64,000 bases of DNA, taken from assembly GCF_900103875.1 (NCBI RefSeq), contig NZ_LT629705.1:6438879-6502878 (forward strand). The letters run 5' to 3'. This DNA comes from Pseudomonas arsenicoxydans. GTDB lineage: Bacteria; Pseudomonadota; Gammaproteobacteria; Pseudomonadales; Pseudomonadaceae. The translations under genes were made by a program, and so were the position numbers. Positions 42,716-53,490 of this stretch are shown one piece after another (the stretch's first letter is position 1; each line of letters begins with the position of its first letter). A model generated the notes under the pieces. That model saw nothing but the letters and a program-made list of their open reading frames with translations, was not told where the DNA came from and ran no database searches.

Positions 42716-44020
42716 TTATCTCCGGGTCGGGTCGAAAGTGGCGGGCAGCGTGGCCCAGCAAGCATCGTAGTTGGGTTGCAGTTGCGGGCACTCAAGGGCG
42801 AACCGGCTCGGGCGCAGTACCTGGCTGGTCTCGAACATGAAGGCCATGGTGTTGTCGATTTTCGTCGGTGCGAGCTCAGCGTTGATCGCTTTGGTGCAGG
42901 TCTCACCATCCGGGCCGTGAGCGCTCATGCAGCTGTGCAACGACGCGCCGCCGGGCACGAAACCTTCGGCCTTGGCGTCGTACTCGCCCTTGATCAGGCC
43001 CATGAATTCGTTCATCAGGTTGCGGTGGAACCAGGGTGGACGGAAGGTTTTCTCGGCGACCATCCAGCGCGGCGGGAAGATCACGAAGTCCAGATTGGCC
43101 AGGCCGTGGACACTGGTCGGCGACGTCAGAACGGTGAAAATCGACGGGTCCGGATGATCGAAACTGACCGTGCCGATGGTGTTGAAACGGCGCAGGTCAT
43201 ATTTGTACGGCACGTTATTGCCGTGCCAGGCGACCACGTTCAGCGGTGAATGATCGAGCTCGCAGCCCCACAACTGGCCGAGGAATTTCTGCACCAGGGT
43301 GGTCGGTTGCTTGAGGTTTTCGTAATGCGCGACCGGCGTCAGGAAGTCCCGCGCATTGGCCAGACCGTTGCTGCCGATTGGCCCCAGGTCTGGCAGGCGC
43401 AGCGGCGCGCCGTGGTTTTCGGCGATGTAACCGCGTGCCTGCGGGTCGAGCAGTTCGACGCGGAATTTCAATCCGCGCGGCAGCACGGCGATTTCCAGCG
43501 GCTCCAGTTCCAGCACGCCCAGTTCGGTGGCGATGCGCAGGCGTCCAAGCTCAGGCACCAGCAGTAGTTCGCCATCGGCATTGAAAAACACGCGCTCCAT
43601 GGAGCGGTTGGCGCGGTAGCTGTAGATGCTGATCCCGGCCGGTTTGTCCGCGCCCGAGTTGGCGGCCATGCTCACCAGCCCATCGATGAAATCGGTCGGC
43701 TCGCTCGGGATGTCCAACGGATTCCAGCGCAGGCGATTGGGGGTCACTTCACCCAGCGGGCCGCCGGCCAGTTGCCGATCCAGTTTGACGAACGCCGGGT
43801 GATTGGCCGACGGCTGAATGCGGTACATCCAAGTGCGCCGCGCTTCGCTGCGAGCCATGGTGAACGCGGTGCCGGAGAACAGCTCGGTGTAGAGGCCATA
43901 AGGGGCTTTTTGCGGGGAGTTCTGGCCGACGGGCAATGCGCCGGGCAACGCTTCACTGCTGAATTCGTTGCCGAAGCCTGACTGATAAGCCAGCGCTGGC
44001 GTCGTTGAATCGAGGTTCAT
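42716..44020 (-). CDS. hmgA: Homogentisate 1,2-dioxygenase
   Basis: Iron-dependent ring-cleaving enzyme of 434 aa acting on homogentisate. The typical N-terminus [28 protein letters not shown] is present. The C-terminal iron site shows [36 protein letters not shown], ending [19 protein letters not shown]. The ATG at 44020 is preferred over one nine codons upstream because it begins [15 protein letters not shown] and has a GGAGG site. It is the first gene of its operon; the regulator gene is divergent. Confidence 0.97.
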   Translation of the reverse strand: MNLDSTTPALAYQSGFGNEFSSEALPGALPVGQNSPQKAPYGLYTELFSGTAFTMARSEARRTWMYRIQPSANHPAFVKLDRQLAGGPLGEVTPNRLRWNPLDIPSEPTDFIDGLVSMAANSGADKPAGISIYSYRANRSMERVFFNADGELLLVPELGRLRIATELGVLELEPLEIAVLPRGLKFRVELLDPQARGYIAENHGAPLRLPDLGPIGSNGLANARDFLTPVAHYENLKQPTTLVQKFLGQLWGCELDHSPLNVVAWHGNNVPYKYDLRRFNTIGTVSFDHPDPSIFTVLTSPTSVHGLANLDFVIFPPRWMVAEKTFRPPWFHRNLMNEFMGLIKGEYDAKAEGFVPGGASLHSCMSAHGPDGETCTKAINAELAPTKIDNTMAFMFETSQVLRPSRFALECPQLQPNYDACWATLPATFDPTRR

Positions 44021-44097
44021 GGAGCCTCCTGAACAGGGAGTAGGCATGGCCTGTTACTCCGATCAAGAGAGTCTAGGCACGCCAGGGTTATTTTTAT

Positions 44098-44132
44098 CGT
44101 AATTCGATTACGCTTAACGTAATTTGATTGGT
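44098..44132. promoter_or_regulatory. Probable HmgR operator between hmgA and hmgR
   Basis: CGTAATTCGATTACG (44098-44112) is a perfect palindrome with a 3-base centre. A second, imperfect copy, CGTAATTTGATTGGT, begins 20 bases later at 44118. IclR-type HmgR of P. putida binds a palindrome upstream of hmgA. The placement between the two divergent genes fits autoregulation as well. Binding is inferred. Confidence 0.65.
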
Positions 44133-44185
44133 ATTGACCGTCAAGCTATAAAGACGCCCATTCGTCCCGGGATCAGACCGCCTTC

Positions 44186-44992
44186 ATGGAAACGCCGCGC
44201 AACAACGATAAACAGAAAGTCCGCTCGGCCGAGGTCGGCACCGACATCCTCAAGGCGCTGGCCGAGTTGTCACCTTCGACCTCGTTGTCGCGTCTGGCCG
44301 AACACGTGCAGATGCCGGCAAGCAAAGTTCATCGTTACTTGCAGGCCTTGATTGCCAGCGGTTTTGCCGAGCAGAACACGGCCACCAACCATTACGGACT
44401 CGGTCGTGAAGCACTGCGCGTAGGCCTTGCCGCACTCAACAGTATGGACGTGCTGAAAGTCGGCGCCCTGCCCCTGGCCGAGTTGCGCGATGAACTGAAT
44501 GAAACCTGTTTTTTGGCGGTGTGGGGCAATCAGGGTGCGACCGTGGTGCACATCGAACCGGCCGTACGCGCGGTGACGGTGGTGACGCAACTGGGCTCGG
44601 TGCTGCCGTTGCTCAGCTCGTCCACTGGCCTGGTGTTTGGCGCGTATCTACCGAAGCGCGAAACCGTGGACCTGCGCGATCAGGAACTGCAAAACGCCAC
44701 TGACCACATCTTGGCGGACGATCAGGCCTATGCGGCCTTGTGCGAACAGATCCGCGAGCGCGGCCTGCATCATGTGCATGGTTTGCTCATGCCGGGGGTG
44801 GACGCCTTGTCTGCACCGGTGTTCAACGCGGTAGGGAATGTCGCGGCGGTCATGACCATTGTCGGCCCGACCTCGTTATTTCACGCCGACGAAAACGGCC
44901 CGGCGGCGCAGCGATTGCTGGCGGCGACGCGGGCCGTGAGTTGGCGGATGGGTCATGAGCCCGTCCGTGCAGCGAATCCGATCAACGATTGA
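44186..44992 (+). CDS. hmgR: IclR-family regulator of homogentisate catabolism
   Basis: A 268-aa IclR-type regulator. The winged helix (VGTDILKALAELSPSTSLSRLAEHVQMPASKVHRYLQALIASGFAEQ) is followed by the effector domain (MDVLKVGALPLAELRDELNETCFLAVWGNQGATVVH). In P. putida HmgR represses hmgABC and is released by homogentisate. Its position divergent to hmgA, with a palindromic operator between them, supports the name. Its stop is only 9 bases from the end of the convergent broken toxin gene, with no terminator seen between them. Confidence 0.92.
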   Translation: METPRNNDKQKVRSAEVGTDILKALAELSPSTSLSRLAEHVQMPASKVHRYLQALIASGFAEQNTATNHYGLGREALRVGLAALNSMDVLKVGALPLAELRDELNETCFLAVWGNQGATVVHIEPAVRAVTVVTQLGSVLPLLSSSTGLVFGAYLPKRETVDLRDQELQNATDHILADDQAYAALCEQIRERGLHHVHGLLMPGVDALSAPVFNAVGNVAAVMTIVGPTSLFHADENGPAAQRLLAATRAVSWRMGHEPVRAANPIND

Positions 44993-45001
44993 TCAGCAGG
45001 G

Positions 45002-47411
45002 TTAACGGACGATGGTTTTGCTGCCCCGTGCCTGGGTGTCAGCCAATACATCCTGAACAATTTGCAGCAGTACCTTGTGCGGAACCTCTTGCCCAATGGC
45101 TGCCGAAACCAGACCTGCAACTGTCTTTGCATCACCCGCGAGGTCGATCAGCGTTTTTTGCGCGGCGGTAATTGCGCCCTTGCCCAGCTCCTTGTATTTG
45201 CCATAGCCCAACGAGGCCAGATCAATCAATGCGTCCTTGAAATGGGTGATGGCTTTGTTTTTGTCCCCATCGTGATAGGCCTGCGCACCTTCAAGAATGT
45301 TTTTGGTGATTTGTATCCCGGCGACCGCGAGCCCTAGAGGAGGAATAACCAGGCTGATGACCTGTGCGGCAGTGATGACAGCGTTGTACGTCAAGCCCGC
45401 AATGATCTCGGCCAGACTGGTCGTCTGCGCGTCCACATCCCTGATGACGCGCCAGACCATGGCGTCGTAAGACCTGACAAAGTCTCGGACCCGACTGTTG
45501 TGCTCCAATGCAGGCGGAGGCAGGCTACGCGTCGAGGCCTCAAGTCCATCAAAGTAATTACTGACCGCGAGGCGATCGGTGAAGTGAACACGCGTGGAGT
45601 AGTACTCCCTCAATCCTTTGATACGAACCGACGCATCAAAATGACTGAACGGGCGAAACCATAAACCGTCTGGAGCTTGCGGCGTATACAACCAATCCTC
45701 GTTTTTGCCCGCGGCCACGAGCCGGAATACATAGACCCCCTCCACCGGGCGAAGCCGACCAAGAGAGCTGGTAAACACTGTTTTCCATCGCGGGGTAATC
45801 GCCCAGCGGATCACGAGTCTGCGCACGCTCCAGTGAACTGATCAAATTTAAAAGACCATTGAGTTGCGCGTAGGTCATTCGCTGTTGAAAGTATTCTGAC
45901 AGCGCAGCCCGATTCATTTCCGCCAGCTGACGCTGTTGATGGACACCGCGCCTGAACGCATAACTCAACTCGGAAGCGTCCAGATAAACCGAGCGCAGCA
46001 TATCGATATATTGCTCACCTGGACGTAATACCTTGGACCACGATGACAACTCGTATATGTCCAGTTTCTTGAATTCAGGTTGTCCCGCCGCCAGGCTGAA
46101 TCTTGGGTAGTACGAAGGTTTCGCATCGCCTTCATTCTTGGCGTCGAAAACACGCTCATTGACAATTACGGAAGTGAGTGACAATTGTTCCGAAGGACTT
46201 AACTCGATAATGATTAAATCCGGATCAACTGAGACATGTTCCCCTCGAGATTTCAGCACCTGCTCGACTTGGTACTTAATCAAGTCATACGCAAACTGAT
46301 GATACGAGATCAACGTATGATCCCGCGCCTCAACGGTATACAACGCCTTGAGTTCGGTATTGAGTCGAGCAAACTGCTCGCGCCAGAAGACAGGCGCATT
46401 CCGATAATTTGCCGAAGCCAATTCATTGGCTTCAATTTTGTCTCGACGAATTCTTTCAGACACCACACCAAACAAAGGCTGCCCCGCCTTTGGCTCGATA
46501 AATTCACGCAGTTTTACATCGTCGTTTTTCCAGAAGCGTTTATTCACCGCGAGTTCACGAAAAAACAAGTGAGCCGAATCCCGATAACGGCTATCAACTT
46601 GATCATCAATGAAATCCGAAGACTTGCTGGCCCAGTCACCGACTGAGTTACCCATCTCGACGACACTGTTAAAACTGTGCCAGACCTTCTCATCCGGCGC
46701 ACCAGGTGCATACAGGATGTTGCGCCCCTGCGGATTCCCTCTATCGCTGATGACAAACAGATCTTTCATTGCCGCTCCCGTGCCCGGCAACACCACACCA
46801 CGGACAAACAAGGCCGGATCACCCGCCAGGTATCGCAGCACCAAGCGGTCGTCCAGACGTTCGTGAGCTCGCTCGACACTCGCGCAAAAAAGAGTGAATT
46901 CTATCTGCCTGGCCAAATGCTCTTGCATCGCTTCATTGATCGCCCCGGTTGCATCGGTCGTCATCATCGCGGCGAAGTCAGAACGAATGTCGACCGACGA
47001 AAGCCATTGTTGAAGACCCGTGCTGGTAAGTCCCGGGAAAACCGGACCTGCAAAACTCAATTCCTGGAGCGTCGAAATTTGCAAACCAAAGATCGCAAAC
47101 TCGGTCAGCGATCTTTTATCTTCCTGAATGATCTCCTTGCCAGCAACGCGGAGCGTATGTCGGGACGTCACGATAATCTGGTCGGGCTCACACTCGACAC
47201 CTGCGACTCTGCGTGCCCATGAACGGGCACGGTTCAGTGCATAAGCCTTTAGAGAAGCGCGTGGGCCCAACGCTTCATTCAGACTCTTTTCACTTTCAAC
47301 CAACGCTGCTTCAAGCCCCAGAAAATGCTGAACGTTTTGCGCGGAAAAACTCTGACGCCAGTAATCCAGTCGCCTATCTCGCTTACTAGGCACGCTGTTA
47401 TTAAAACTCAC
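45002..47411 (-). pseudogene. DUF6543 (dermonecrotic-toxin N-domain) protein, frameshifted
   Basis: Two overlapping frames together encode one product of about 800 aa. The 5' part (47411 to about 45790) starts at a GTG with an AAGGA site and holds the DUF6543 domain seen in large Pseudomonas toxin-like proteins (FFRELAVNKRFWKNDDVKLREFIEPKAGQPLFG, YHQFAYDLIKYQVEQVL). The 3' part (about 45780 to 45002) continues in another frame with RPVEGVYVFRLVAAGKNEDWLY and a helical region that includes a hydrophobic stretch (AQVISLVIPPLGLAVAGIQI). The switch lies in about 45750-45800, where one extra base, or loss of two, would join them. Even when joined it is shorter than many DUF6543 proteins. The DNA is richer in A and T than its surroundings, which suggests transfer. 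Confidence 0.75.
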
Positions 47412-47609
47412 GAAATCATCCTTGTTGATAACATCAATGGCACTATGCCAATTGCTCTACCAACAAACACTAATGCTCATTTTCCAAGATAAAAACATCA
47501 AACTTTTTTCCGCATATTAAACAGGCCTCACCGCACAACCCAACTACACCCAACACACGTTTAATCGCAATAAAAAAACAAAAGCGCCGTAACAAACCAA
47601 CACCCGACT

Positions 47610-50165
47610 TTAATCCAGCAAACCCAGTCGCTTGGCCTTTGCAACGGCCTGAGTTCTGCGCTCGACACCTAACTTTCCATGGATACGCCGAGAATGAGTT
47701 TTGACTGTATGTAACGAAATAAACAGTTGCTCTGCAATCTGCTGATTGGAATTACCCATCGCAATCAACTTGAGCACTTCAACTTCACGCTGACTGAGCG
47801 GGTTTACTTCACTAGCGAGTACTGTGTTTTCAAGACAGATGCCGGAAACGCCCAACGTTGATAGAAGATCGGGCTGACGCAGTTGCAACTCGCAGAACGC
47901 CTGTCGGAGGCCGCAACGATCAACCAGGGTCAAGCCCCTTTGCAAAGACTCTCTGGCCATAACGCAATCACCGCTCAGCCATGCAACTTCAGCCCCGGCG
48001 AACAGCAATTCGACTTCCAGCGCCAACATGGCCGACCGTTGCGACTGTTCGAGCAGCGGGGCGAGTTGACTCATCGGGTCCTTGGACTGGTGAAGATAAA
48101 CCTGCGCCAATACCAGCAAGTATTCATTCCGTGCAATCAACATTAATGTTGCCGGCGGAGCCTGTCGCGCCAACGGACTACGGTAGTGGCGCAGCACCCG
48201 GCTAAGCGCTTCATGGGCCAGTTCGGGGCGCCCCTGCTGTAGCCAGAGTTGACTGCTGACCTGCAACAACGCACCGCGATAAACGGTGTCGGGAATCTGC
48301 CGTTGCTGCATCAAGCGTTCGGCATCGCGCAGATGAACAAACGCTTGAGCATAGTCACGCTTATTGGCTGCTAACTGCGCCAATCCAAGGAAGCCATAAA
48401 GCACCCGTTTGTCATGGTTGCGCAGGCAGATCTGTAGCCCTGCTTCGAAATACTCGGCAGCCACGGCATCCAGGCCCTGAGTCAAACTCAACCGGCCACG
48501 ATGCAAGGCAATCCGCCCCAGCAAAGGCTCAGCTTTTCGATGCTGCCGGGTGAGCAGGCCATGGATGTTGGCGAGCAAACTTTCGGCACGTTGTGGGGCT
48601 CCGCGTTGCTCCAGCAATTGCGCGTGATCGAGTTCCAGCAGCCCTTCGAACACCAGCGAGCCTTGTGCTCGCGCCAGGCACAACGCATCGCGGTTGATGG
48701 CCTGCGCGACATCAAGCTCACCCCGCAGCAAGGCCTGTTGCGTCAAACCCGACAGGCACATCAAGCGCACGGGCCATAGGTCAGGACCGAGCACGCTCAG
48801 TGCATCGACAAAGTGCGCTCGCGCGCCCTCCATGTGCCCCTGCAAATGCAGTAGCCAGCCTTGCTGGGCCTGCCAGCGCGCAATCAATTGCCGCTGAAGG
48901 AATGCCGACGGCTGAGGAGTGAATCGAGACAGATGCTCGATGCAATCAGCGGCTTGCCCGAATCGACCGGCAAACAACAAGGCAGCGGTGATCAGCCCGA
49001 CCAGTTGCGATGACCCGAGCATCAGCTCTTCGCCCTGTTGTTCATGTAAATGCAACAGCAGCACGACCGTCTGTTCCTCGAACAAGTGCTCGAAATTGAA
49101 ATGCTGCAACAGACTGACCGCGACCTCGAACTCTTCAGCCAGCAAGGCATGTTCGAAGGCCGCTTTCCAATCGAGTTCGGCCGCAAACCACTGGCAGGCA
49201 CGACGATGCCATGAGCGCCCTGCCGGCCATTGTTCAGCGCGCATCAATTGCGTGAGCGGTGGGAATATCTGCAACCAGTCATCCGTTTCCCTCCAGGGCT
49301 CGATAAAACACCCCAACTCTTGCAACGTTTTCAAAAACTGCGCACCTTCACCCGCCCCAAACAGGTGATCGCACAGGCGTGCATTGAATCGCGGAAAATG
49401 CGCGAGCACCCGCCAGACTTCCGCCAGTTCCGGGGTCAGGCTGGTGAACAGTTCGTGTTCGAGGTAATCGAGTAACGTGTCCGGTCTACTGTGCTGCGGA
49501 TCGCTGCGCGACCAATCGCATTTTTGCAGCAGCGCAACACGGACACCGGCGCACCAGCCGCCACTGCGCTGGATGATTTTGCTGGCAGCGGTGCTGGCAT
49601 CGACCGGTGACAGGTGACGCAACAGCGAGGCGATTTCCGTTTGATTGAACGCCAGCGTGGCGCGCTCGCATTCGTACAACTCGTCATCAAGCAGCAATCG
49701 TGGCCAGTTGCATTGCGGGCGCCGTCGGCCACCCAGCCACCAGGTCAGCATCGGGCTGCTGGCGGCCAGCATGCGGTCCAACAGGTGATCGAGTTCCGGA
49801 TTCGGAACGCGGCAATAGTCATCGACAAACAGCCAGGTCGGCGCCTGCAATCGAGCCAGCGCACCGAGCACGTCCGACTCCTGCGCAGACGCCAGCCCCA
49901 ATGTCTGCGCCAGACGCTGGCAAAAATCCGCGGGACTCAATGCCACGCCTGACAGCGGCAGCCAACACACCCGACAATGTGGTGGTGCCTGTAGCAGGCA
50001 GTCGGTGAGCAGCGCCGTCTTGCCGCTGCCGGCGGGCGCGCACAGTAATTTCACCCGCGCCGCCGAAGCCAGCAAAGGCTGGGTCAATCGATCACGCGAC
50101 AGGTGATGCGAAGACAGACGGGGCAGAAATCCAGGACGGTCCAGACACGGGGTCATGGCGGTCAT
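47610..50165 (-). CDS. MalT-type ATP-binding LuxR regulator
   Basis: An 851-aa large LuxR-type activator. The N-terminal NTPase has Walker A AGSGKTALL near residue 47 and WLFVDDYCRV as Walker B. The central region (about 390-760) is made of helical repeats. The C-terminal LuxR helix-turn-helix (NPLSQREVEVLKLIAMGNSNQQIAEQLFISLHTVKTHSRRIHGKLGVERRTQAVAKA) is complete. It lies immediately upstream, in transcription direction, of the broken DUF6543 gene and downstream of the DUF1329/DUF1302 pair, which it probably controls. The inducer is unknown. Confidence 0.92.
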   Translation of the reverse strand: MTAMTPCLDRPGFLPRLSSHHLSRDRLTQPLLASAARVKLLCAPAGSGKTALLTDCLLQAPPHCRVCWLPLSGVALSPADFCQRLAQTLGLASAQESDVLGALARLQAPTWLFVDDYCRVPNPELDHLLDRMLAASSPMLTWWLGGRRRPQCNWPRLLLDDELYECERATLAFNQTEIASLLRHLSPVDASTAASKIIQRSGGWCAGVRVALLQKCDWSRSDPQHSRPDTLLDYLEHELFTSLTPELAEVWRVLAHFPRFNARLCDHLFGAGEGAQFLKTLQELGCFIEPWRETDDWLQIFPPLTQLMRAEQWPAGRSWHRRACQWFAAELDWKAAFEHALLAEEFEVAVSLLQHFNFEHLFEEQTVVLLLHLHEQQGEELMLGSSQLVGLITAALLFAGRFGQAADCIEHLSRFTPQPSAFLQRQLIARWQAQQGWLLHLQGHMEGARAHFVDALSVLGPDLWPVRLMCLSGLTQQALLRGELDVAQAINRDALCLARAQGSLVFEGLLELDHAQLLEQRGAPQRAESLLANIHGLLTRQHRKAEPLLGRIALHRGRLSLTQGLDAVAAEYFEAGLQICLRNHDKRVLYGFLGLAQLAANKRDYAQAFVHLRDAERLMQQRQIPDTVYRGALLQVSSQLWLQQGRPELAHEALSRVLRHYRSPLARQAPPATLMLIARNEYLLVLAQVYLHQSKDPMSQLAPLLEQSQRSAMLALEVELLFAGAEVAWLSGDCVMARESLQRGLTLVDRCGLRQAFCELQLRQPDLLSTLGVSGICLENTVLASEVNPLSQREVEVLKLIAMGNSNQQIAEQLFISLHTVKTHSRRIHGKLGVERRTQAVAKAKRLGLLD

Positions 50166-50253
50166 TGCGGCGTGCCTATTTATAATTGTCCGACAACCCT
50201 AGCCCTCTGAAGCCCACTTGTTGAGAAGTATTCAGGGCGCGGATTGGCAGCCA

Positions 50254-50278
50254 TAAAAAAGGCGACCCATGGGTCACC
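50254..50278 (-). terminator. Intrinsic terminator after the DUF1329 gene
   Basis: On the minus strand GGTGACCC/GGGTCGCC forms an 8-bp stem (50261-50268 with 50271-50278, one mismatch) followed by six T residues. On the plus strand it is followed by only four T residues. It separates the DUF1302-DUF1329 operon from the LuxR gene. Confidence 0.85.
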
Positions 50279-50305
50279 TTTTGCATTGCCAGTGAATCAA
50301 GTCCT

Positions 50306-51682
50306 TTACCGGACGCCCTCCGCCCGCAGTGCCGATGGCGTGTAATCGGCAGACTTGGCCTCAAAGCCGAACTCGAAACTGTGTTTCTCTTCGTTCTTCA
50401 TCCCCAGCGCAATGTAGCGACCGGCGATGATGTCGTAGAGCGCTTCAAGCGTGTAGGCCTGAGTTTGGTGATCGTAGTAATACTGGGCGTGACCTTCGGC
50501 CACTCGCCACAGTTGGCCACGACCGTCGTAATGGTCAGCCAGCGCGACTTGCCAGCTGTCTTCGTCGAGGTACATGTGGCGCTTGGCGTAGATGTGGCGC
50601 TCGCTCGGCTTCACTGTGCCGATCACCTCCCAGACGCGGTGCAGTTCGTAGCGGGTCAGGTCCTGGTTGATGTGGCCGGCCTTGACGATGTCGTCGTACT
50701 TGAGGCTCGGCGAATCGAGTTTGTAACTGTTGTACGGGATGTACATTTCCTTCTTGCCGACCAGTTTCCAGTCGTAGCGATCCGGTGCTCCGGAGAACAT
50801 GTCGAAGTTATCGGAGGTGCGCAGACCATCAGCGGCGGTGCCCGGCCCGTCGTAGGCCACTTGCGGCGCGCGACGCACACGACGTTGTCCGGCATTGTAG
50901 ATCCAGGCCAGGCGTGGCTCTTTCACCTGATCGAGGGTTTCGTGCACCAGCAGCACGTTACCGGCCAGACGCGCCGGCGCGGTCACCGACTGCTTGAAGA
51001 AGGTCAGCACGTTGGCGGCCTTCTCCGGGTCCAGGTCTTTCATCAGTTGCGGTACGGCGATCTCTTCTTCGAAGCGGATCGGCGTGTAGCTGCCGTTGGT
51101 CTGCGGCGTCACCTGAGTGATGATGCGGCGCAGGTTGCCGCCGTGATAACGGGTGATGTGGTTCCACAACACTTCCACGCCATTCTTCGGGATTGGAAAC
51201 GCGTAGTAGCGGTTACCGGTGAAGTTGGCCAGGCCGTTACCGTCGTTGATGCTGTTCACGTTCAGCGCACTGCGTTTGGCCGATTCGTAAATTTCCGGCG
51301 GTACGGCCACGGTGCGGTGAGTCGGGTAGACCGGGATCTTGTAGGTTTCCGGGTAGCGCTTGAACATCGCAACCTGGCCTTCCGAGAGTTCGTCCTTGTA
51401 CTTGTCGACGTTGGCGGGAGTGATCACGAACAGCGGTTTTTCGCTGGCGAAAGGGTCAGCCAGGAAGCCTTTGCTGTCGACCGCGCCCGCGTTTTTCGGG
51501 ATACCACCGGTCCACGCCGGGATCGAGCCGTCAGCGTTACCGGCCTTCTCGGCGCCCAGCGGGGTGAGCGTGGTGCCGAGTTTGTTCGCTTCTTCCGGCG
51601 ATACCGCCGCCATCACGTTGGCAGCCAGCAGGCTCAAGGCCAGGGCGCCGCATTGCAGAATCATCTTGCGCATTGAATTCAT
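50306..51682 (-). CDS. DUF1329-family outer-membrane-associated lipoprotein-like protein
   Basis: A 458-aa exported protein. The signal peptide (MNSMRKMILQCGALALSLLAANVMA) is cleaved at about residue 25. The rest (ANKLGTTLTPLGAEKAGNADGSIPAWTGG, RNWHITRYHGG-like segment NHITRYHGGNLRRI) matches DUF1329, a family with a LolA/LolB-like fold almost always found next to DUF1302. It forms an operon with the DUF1302 gene 14 bases upstream. A role in moving hydrophobic or lipid-like molecules has been proposed for the pair; nothing here proves it. Confidence 0.88.
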   Translation of the reverse strand: MNSMRKMILQCGALALSLLAANVMAAVSPEEANKLGTTLTPLGAEKAGNADGSIPAWTGGIPKNAGAVDSKGFLADPFASEKPLFVITPANVDKYKDELSEGQVAMFKRYPETYKIPVYPTHRTVAVPPEIYESAKRSALNVNSINDGNGLANFTGNRYYAFPIPKNGVEVLWNHITRYHGGNLRRIITQVTPQTNGSYTPIRFEEEIAVPQLMKDLDPEKAANVLTFFKQSVTAPARLAGNVLLVHETLDQVKEPRLAWIYNAGQRRVRRAPQVAYDGPGTAADGLRTSDNFDMFSGAPDRYDWKLVGKKEMYIPYNSYKLDSPSLKYDDIVKAGHINQDLTRYELHRVWEVIGTVKPSERHIYAKRHMYLDEDSWQVALADHYDGRGQLWRVAEGHAQYYYDHQTQAYTLEALYDIIAGRYIALGMKNEEKHSFEFGFEAKSADYTPSALRAEGVR

Positions 51683-51696
51683 CCTTCTCAGCCAAA

Positions 51697-53490
51697 TCAG
51701 AAGTTCACGCCGAAGCTCAGTGCCAGGAAGTCACGGTCTTCCAGGGTGTTGTAGTTACCGCCAAAGAAATCGGTGTAACTCAGGCTCGCGGTATAGGTGT
51801 TGCGGTAGTCGGCATCGACGCCGACGCTGACCGCCTTGGCGCCTTCGTTGAACAGTCCGTTGGGGCCATAGCCCGCGACGTCATGGGACCAGGACAGGTT
51901 GGGTTTGAGGTTGACGCCGGCAAAGACGTCGGCATAGTCGAGAATCGCCCGGGCGCGGTAACCCCAGGAGGTCGAGGTGACGAAACCGTCGGTATCGCCG
52001 CCAAAACCGTATTGGCCGTAGACCGAGTCGCGGCCGTAACGCAGACGGCTACACGGTTCCAGACCACCGACGTGAACCACCGCCGCTTCGCCCACCAGCG
52101 TCAAGCGCTGAGCGCCCAACACCTGATCGAAGAACTGTGTGAGGGTGCTCTGGACCTGGGTGATTTCCTTGCGGCGATAGCCTTTGTTGTCAGCGCCAGG
52201 CGTGGTGGCAATCGGTGACGCGGCGCCGCCGGCAATCGGGTTGACCATGGCCAGGGTCAGGTCGTTGGTGTTGACCTGCACCGGAGCATTCGGGCGATAA
52301 CTGATCTCGCCGCTCCACGCGGTGCCGGTCGGCAAGGTGGTGGAGAAACTCGCGCCGTAGAGACGAATGTCTTCCGGGTATTCGAGGTAGTACTGACCGC
52401 GGCCGAGCATCACGCTTTGCGCCAGCCCCGAACCGCTGCCCGGCGCCAGACGGTTGGCCACACTCACCATGCCCGGCAGGCTGGCCAGCGTCGACAGGCT
52501 GGCAGTGGTGGTGCCGACCGTCGGTGTGCGGCTGTGGTAGTTCATGAAGTACAGGCCGTACTCGGTGTCATCACCGAGCCAGCGCAACGCCGTGCCCCAC
52601 TGCCCGGAATCCCGCGCATCGCGGTCGCCGCCACGGGGAACGACCACGCCTTCGCGGGTTACCTGGATCGGTTGACCGAAGGCCGATGCCAAAGGCGCCA
52701 ACGGGGCAATCGCCGGACTGCCGACCGTGTAGTTGTTGTTGCAACCGTCCGCCACCACGTCGTTGCCGAAGAAGGTGCCGCAGTTGTCGACGACGGTCTG
52801 GTCCCATTCCAGTTGATAGAAACCTTCCACCGAGAGCTGATCGGTCAGGCCTTGGGAGGCGAACAGCATGTTGACCGGAATCAGCCCTTCCTTGATCTCG
52901 GCACCTGGCCGACGGAACGCGGAGACGTCGATCGGGTTGATGCTGTTGATCGAGTTGCCGATGAAGGTACTTTCACCCCAACTGACCACCTGCTTGCCCG
53001 CGCGCACGGTGCCCGGCAAATCGGCGATGGAATAGTTGTGATAAACGAAGGCATCGAGAAGCTCCGCCCCGGAAGACTTGGCGCCTTCCTTGCGGCCACT
53101 GTCACTGATCGGCTTGAACTCGCGGTCTTCGTCCTTGAGCTCGAAGTCGTACCAGTACTTGCCGCGGACGAACACGCCGGTATCGCCATATTTCAGTTCG
53201 AGGTCATGCAGGCCCTTGAAGATCTTGGAGAAGGTTTCGCCCTTCTTGAAGTTCAGCCGGCCGTCGTCACCGGTCGAAGACTGACCGGTCCCGCCGTTGA
53301 CAGTGCCCACCAACGACTTATCAGCATCGCGCATGCCCCAACTCGCGCCGACGGACAGCGAGGAGTCAAACGACCCCTCGATTTCGCCAATGTTGAATGA
53401 AACAGCCTGCGCCTGGGCACAGCAACCCAAGGCAACCGCAGCGGCCAGCGCTTGCGGCGTGAAGATGGCGCGCATTGTTGTTTTTGTCAT
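51697..53490 (-). CDS. DUF1302-family outer-membrane beta-barrel protein
   Basis: A 597-aa protein with a signal peptide (MTKTTMRAIFTPQALAAAVA, cleavage near AQA at about residue 29) and an aromatic-rich beta-barrel ending in DRDFLALSFGVNF, a typical C-terminal Phe. Motifs VSFNIGEIEGSFDSSLSVGASWGMRDADKSLVG and QVVSWGESTFIGNSINSINPIDVSAFRRPG are characteristic of DUF1302. The ATG at 53490 is chosen because the signal peptide starts there; the open frame continues 88 codons upstream without signal-like sequence. It is the first gene of the DUF1302-DUF1329 operon. Confidence 0.9.
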   Translation of the reverse strand: MTKTTMRAIFTPQALAAAVALGCCAQAQAVSFNIGEIEGSFDSSLSVGASWGMRDADKSLVGTVNGGTGQSSTGDDGRLNFKKGETFSKIFKGLHDLELKYGDTGVFVRGKYWYDFELKDEDREFKPISDSGRKEGAKSSGAELLDAFVYHNYSIADLPGTVRAGKQVVSWGESTFIGNSINSINPIDVSAFRRPGAEIKEGLIPVNMLFASQGLTDQLSVEGFYQLEWDQTVVDNCGTFFGNDVVADGCNNNYTVGSPAIAPLAPLASAFGQPIQVTREGVVVPRGGDRDARDSGQWGTALRWLGDDTEYGLYFMNYHSRTPTVGTTTASLSTLASLPGMVSVANRLAPGSGSGLAQSVMLGRGQYYLEYPEDIRLYGASFSTTLPTGTAWSGEISYRPNAPVQVNTNDLTLAMVNPIAGGAASPIATTPGADNKGYRRKEITQVQSTLTQFFDQVLGAQRLTLVGEAAVVHVGGLEPCSRLRYGRDSVYGQYGFGGDTDGFVTSTSWGYRARAILDYADVFAGVNLKPNLSWSHDVAGYGPNGLFNEGAKAVSVGVDADYRNTYTASLSYTDFFGGNYNTLEDRDFLALSFGVNF

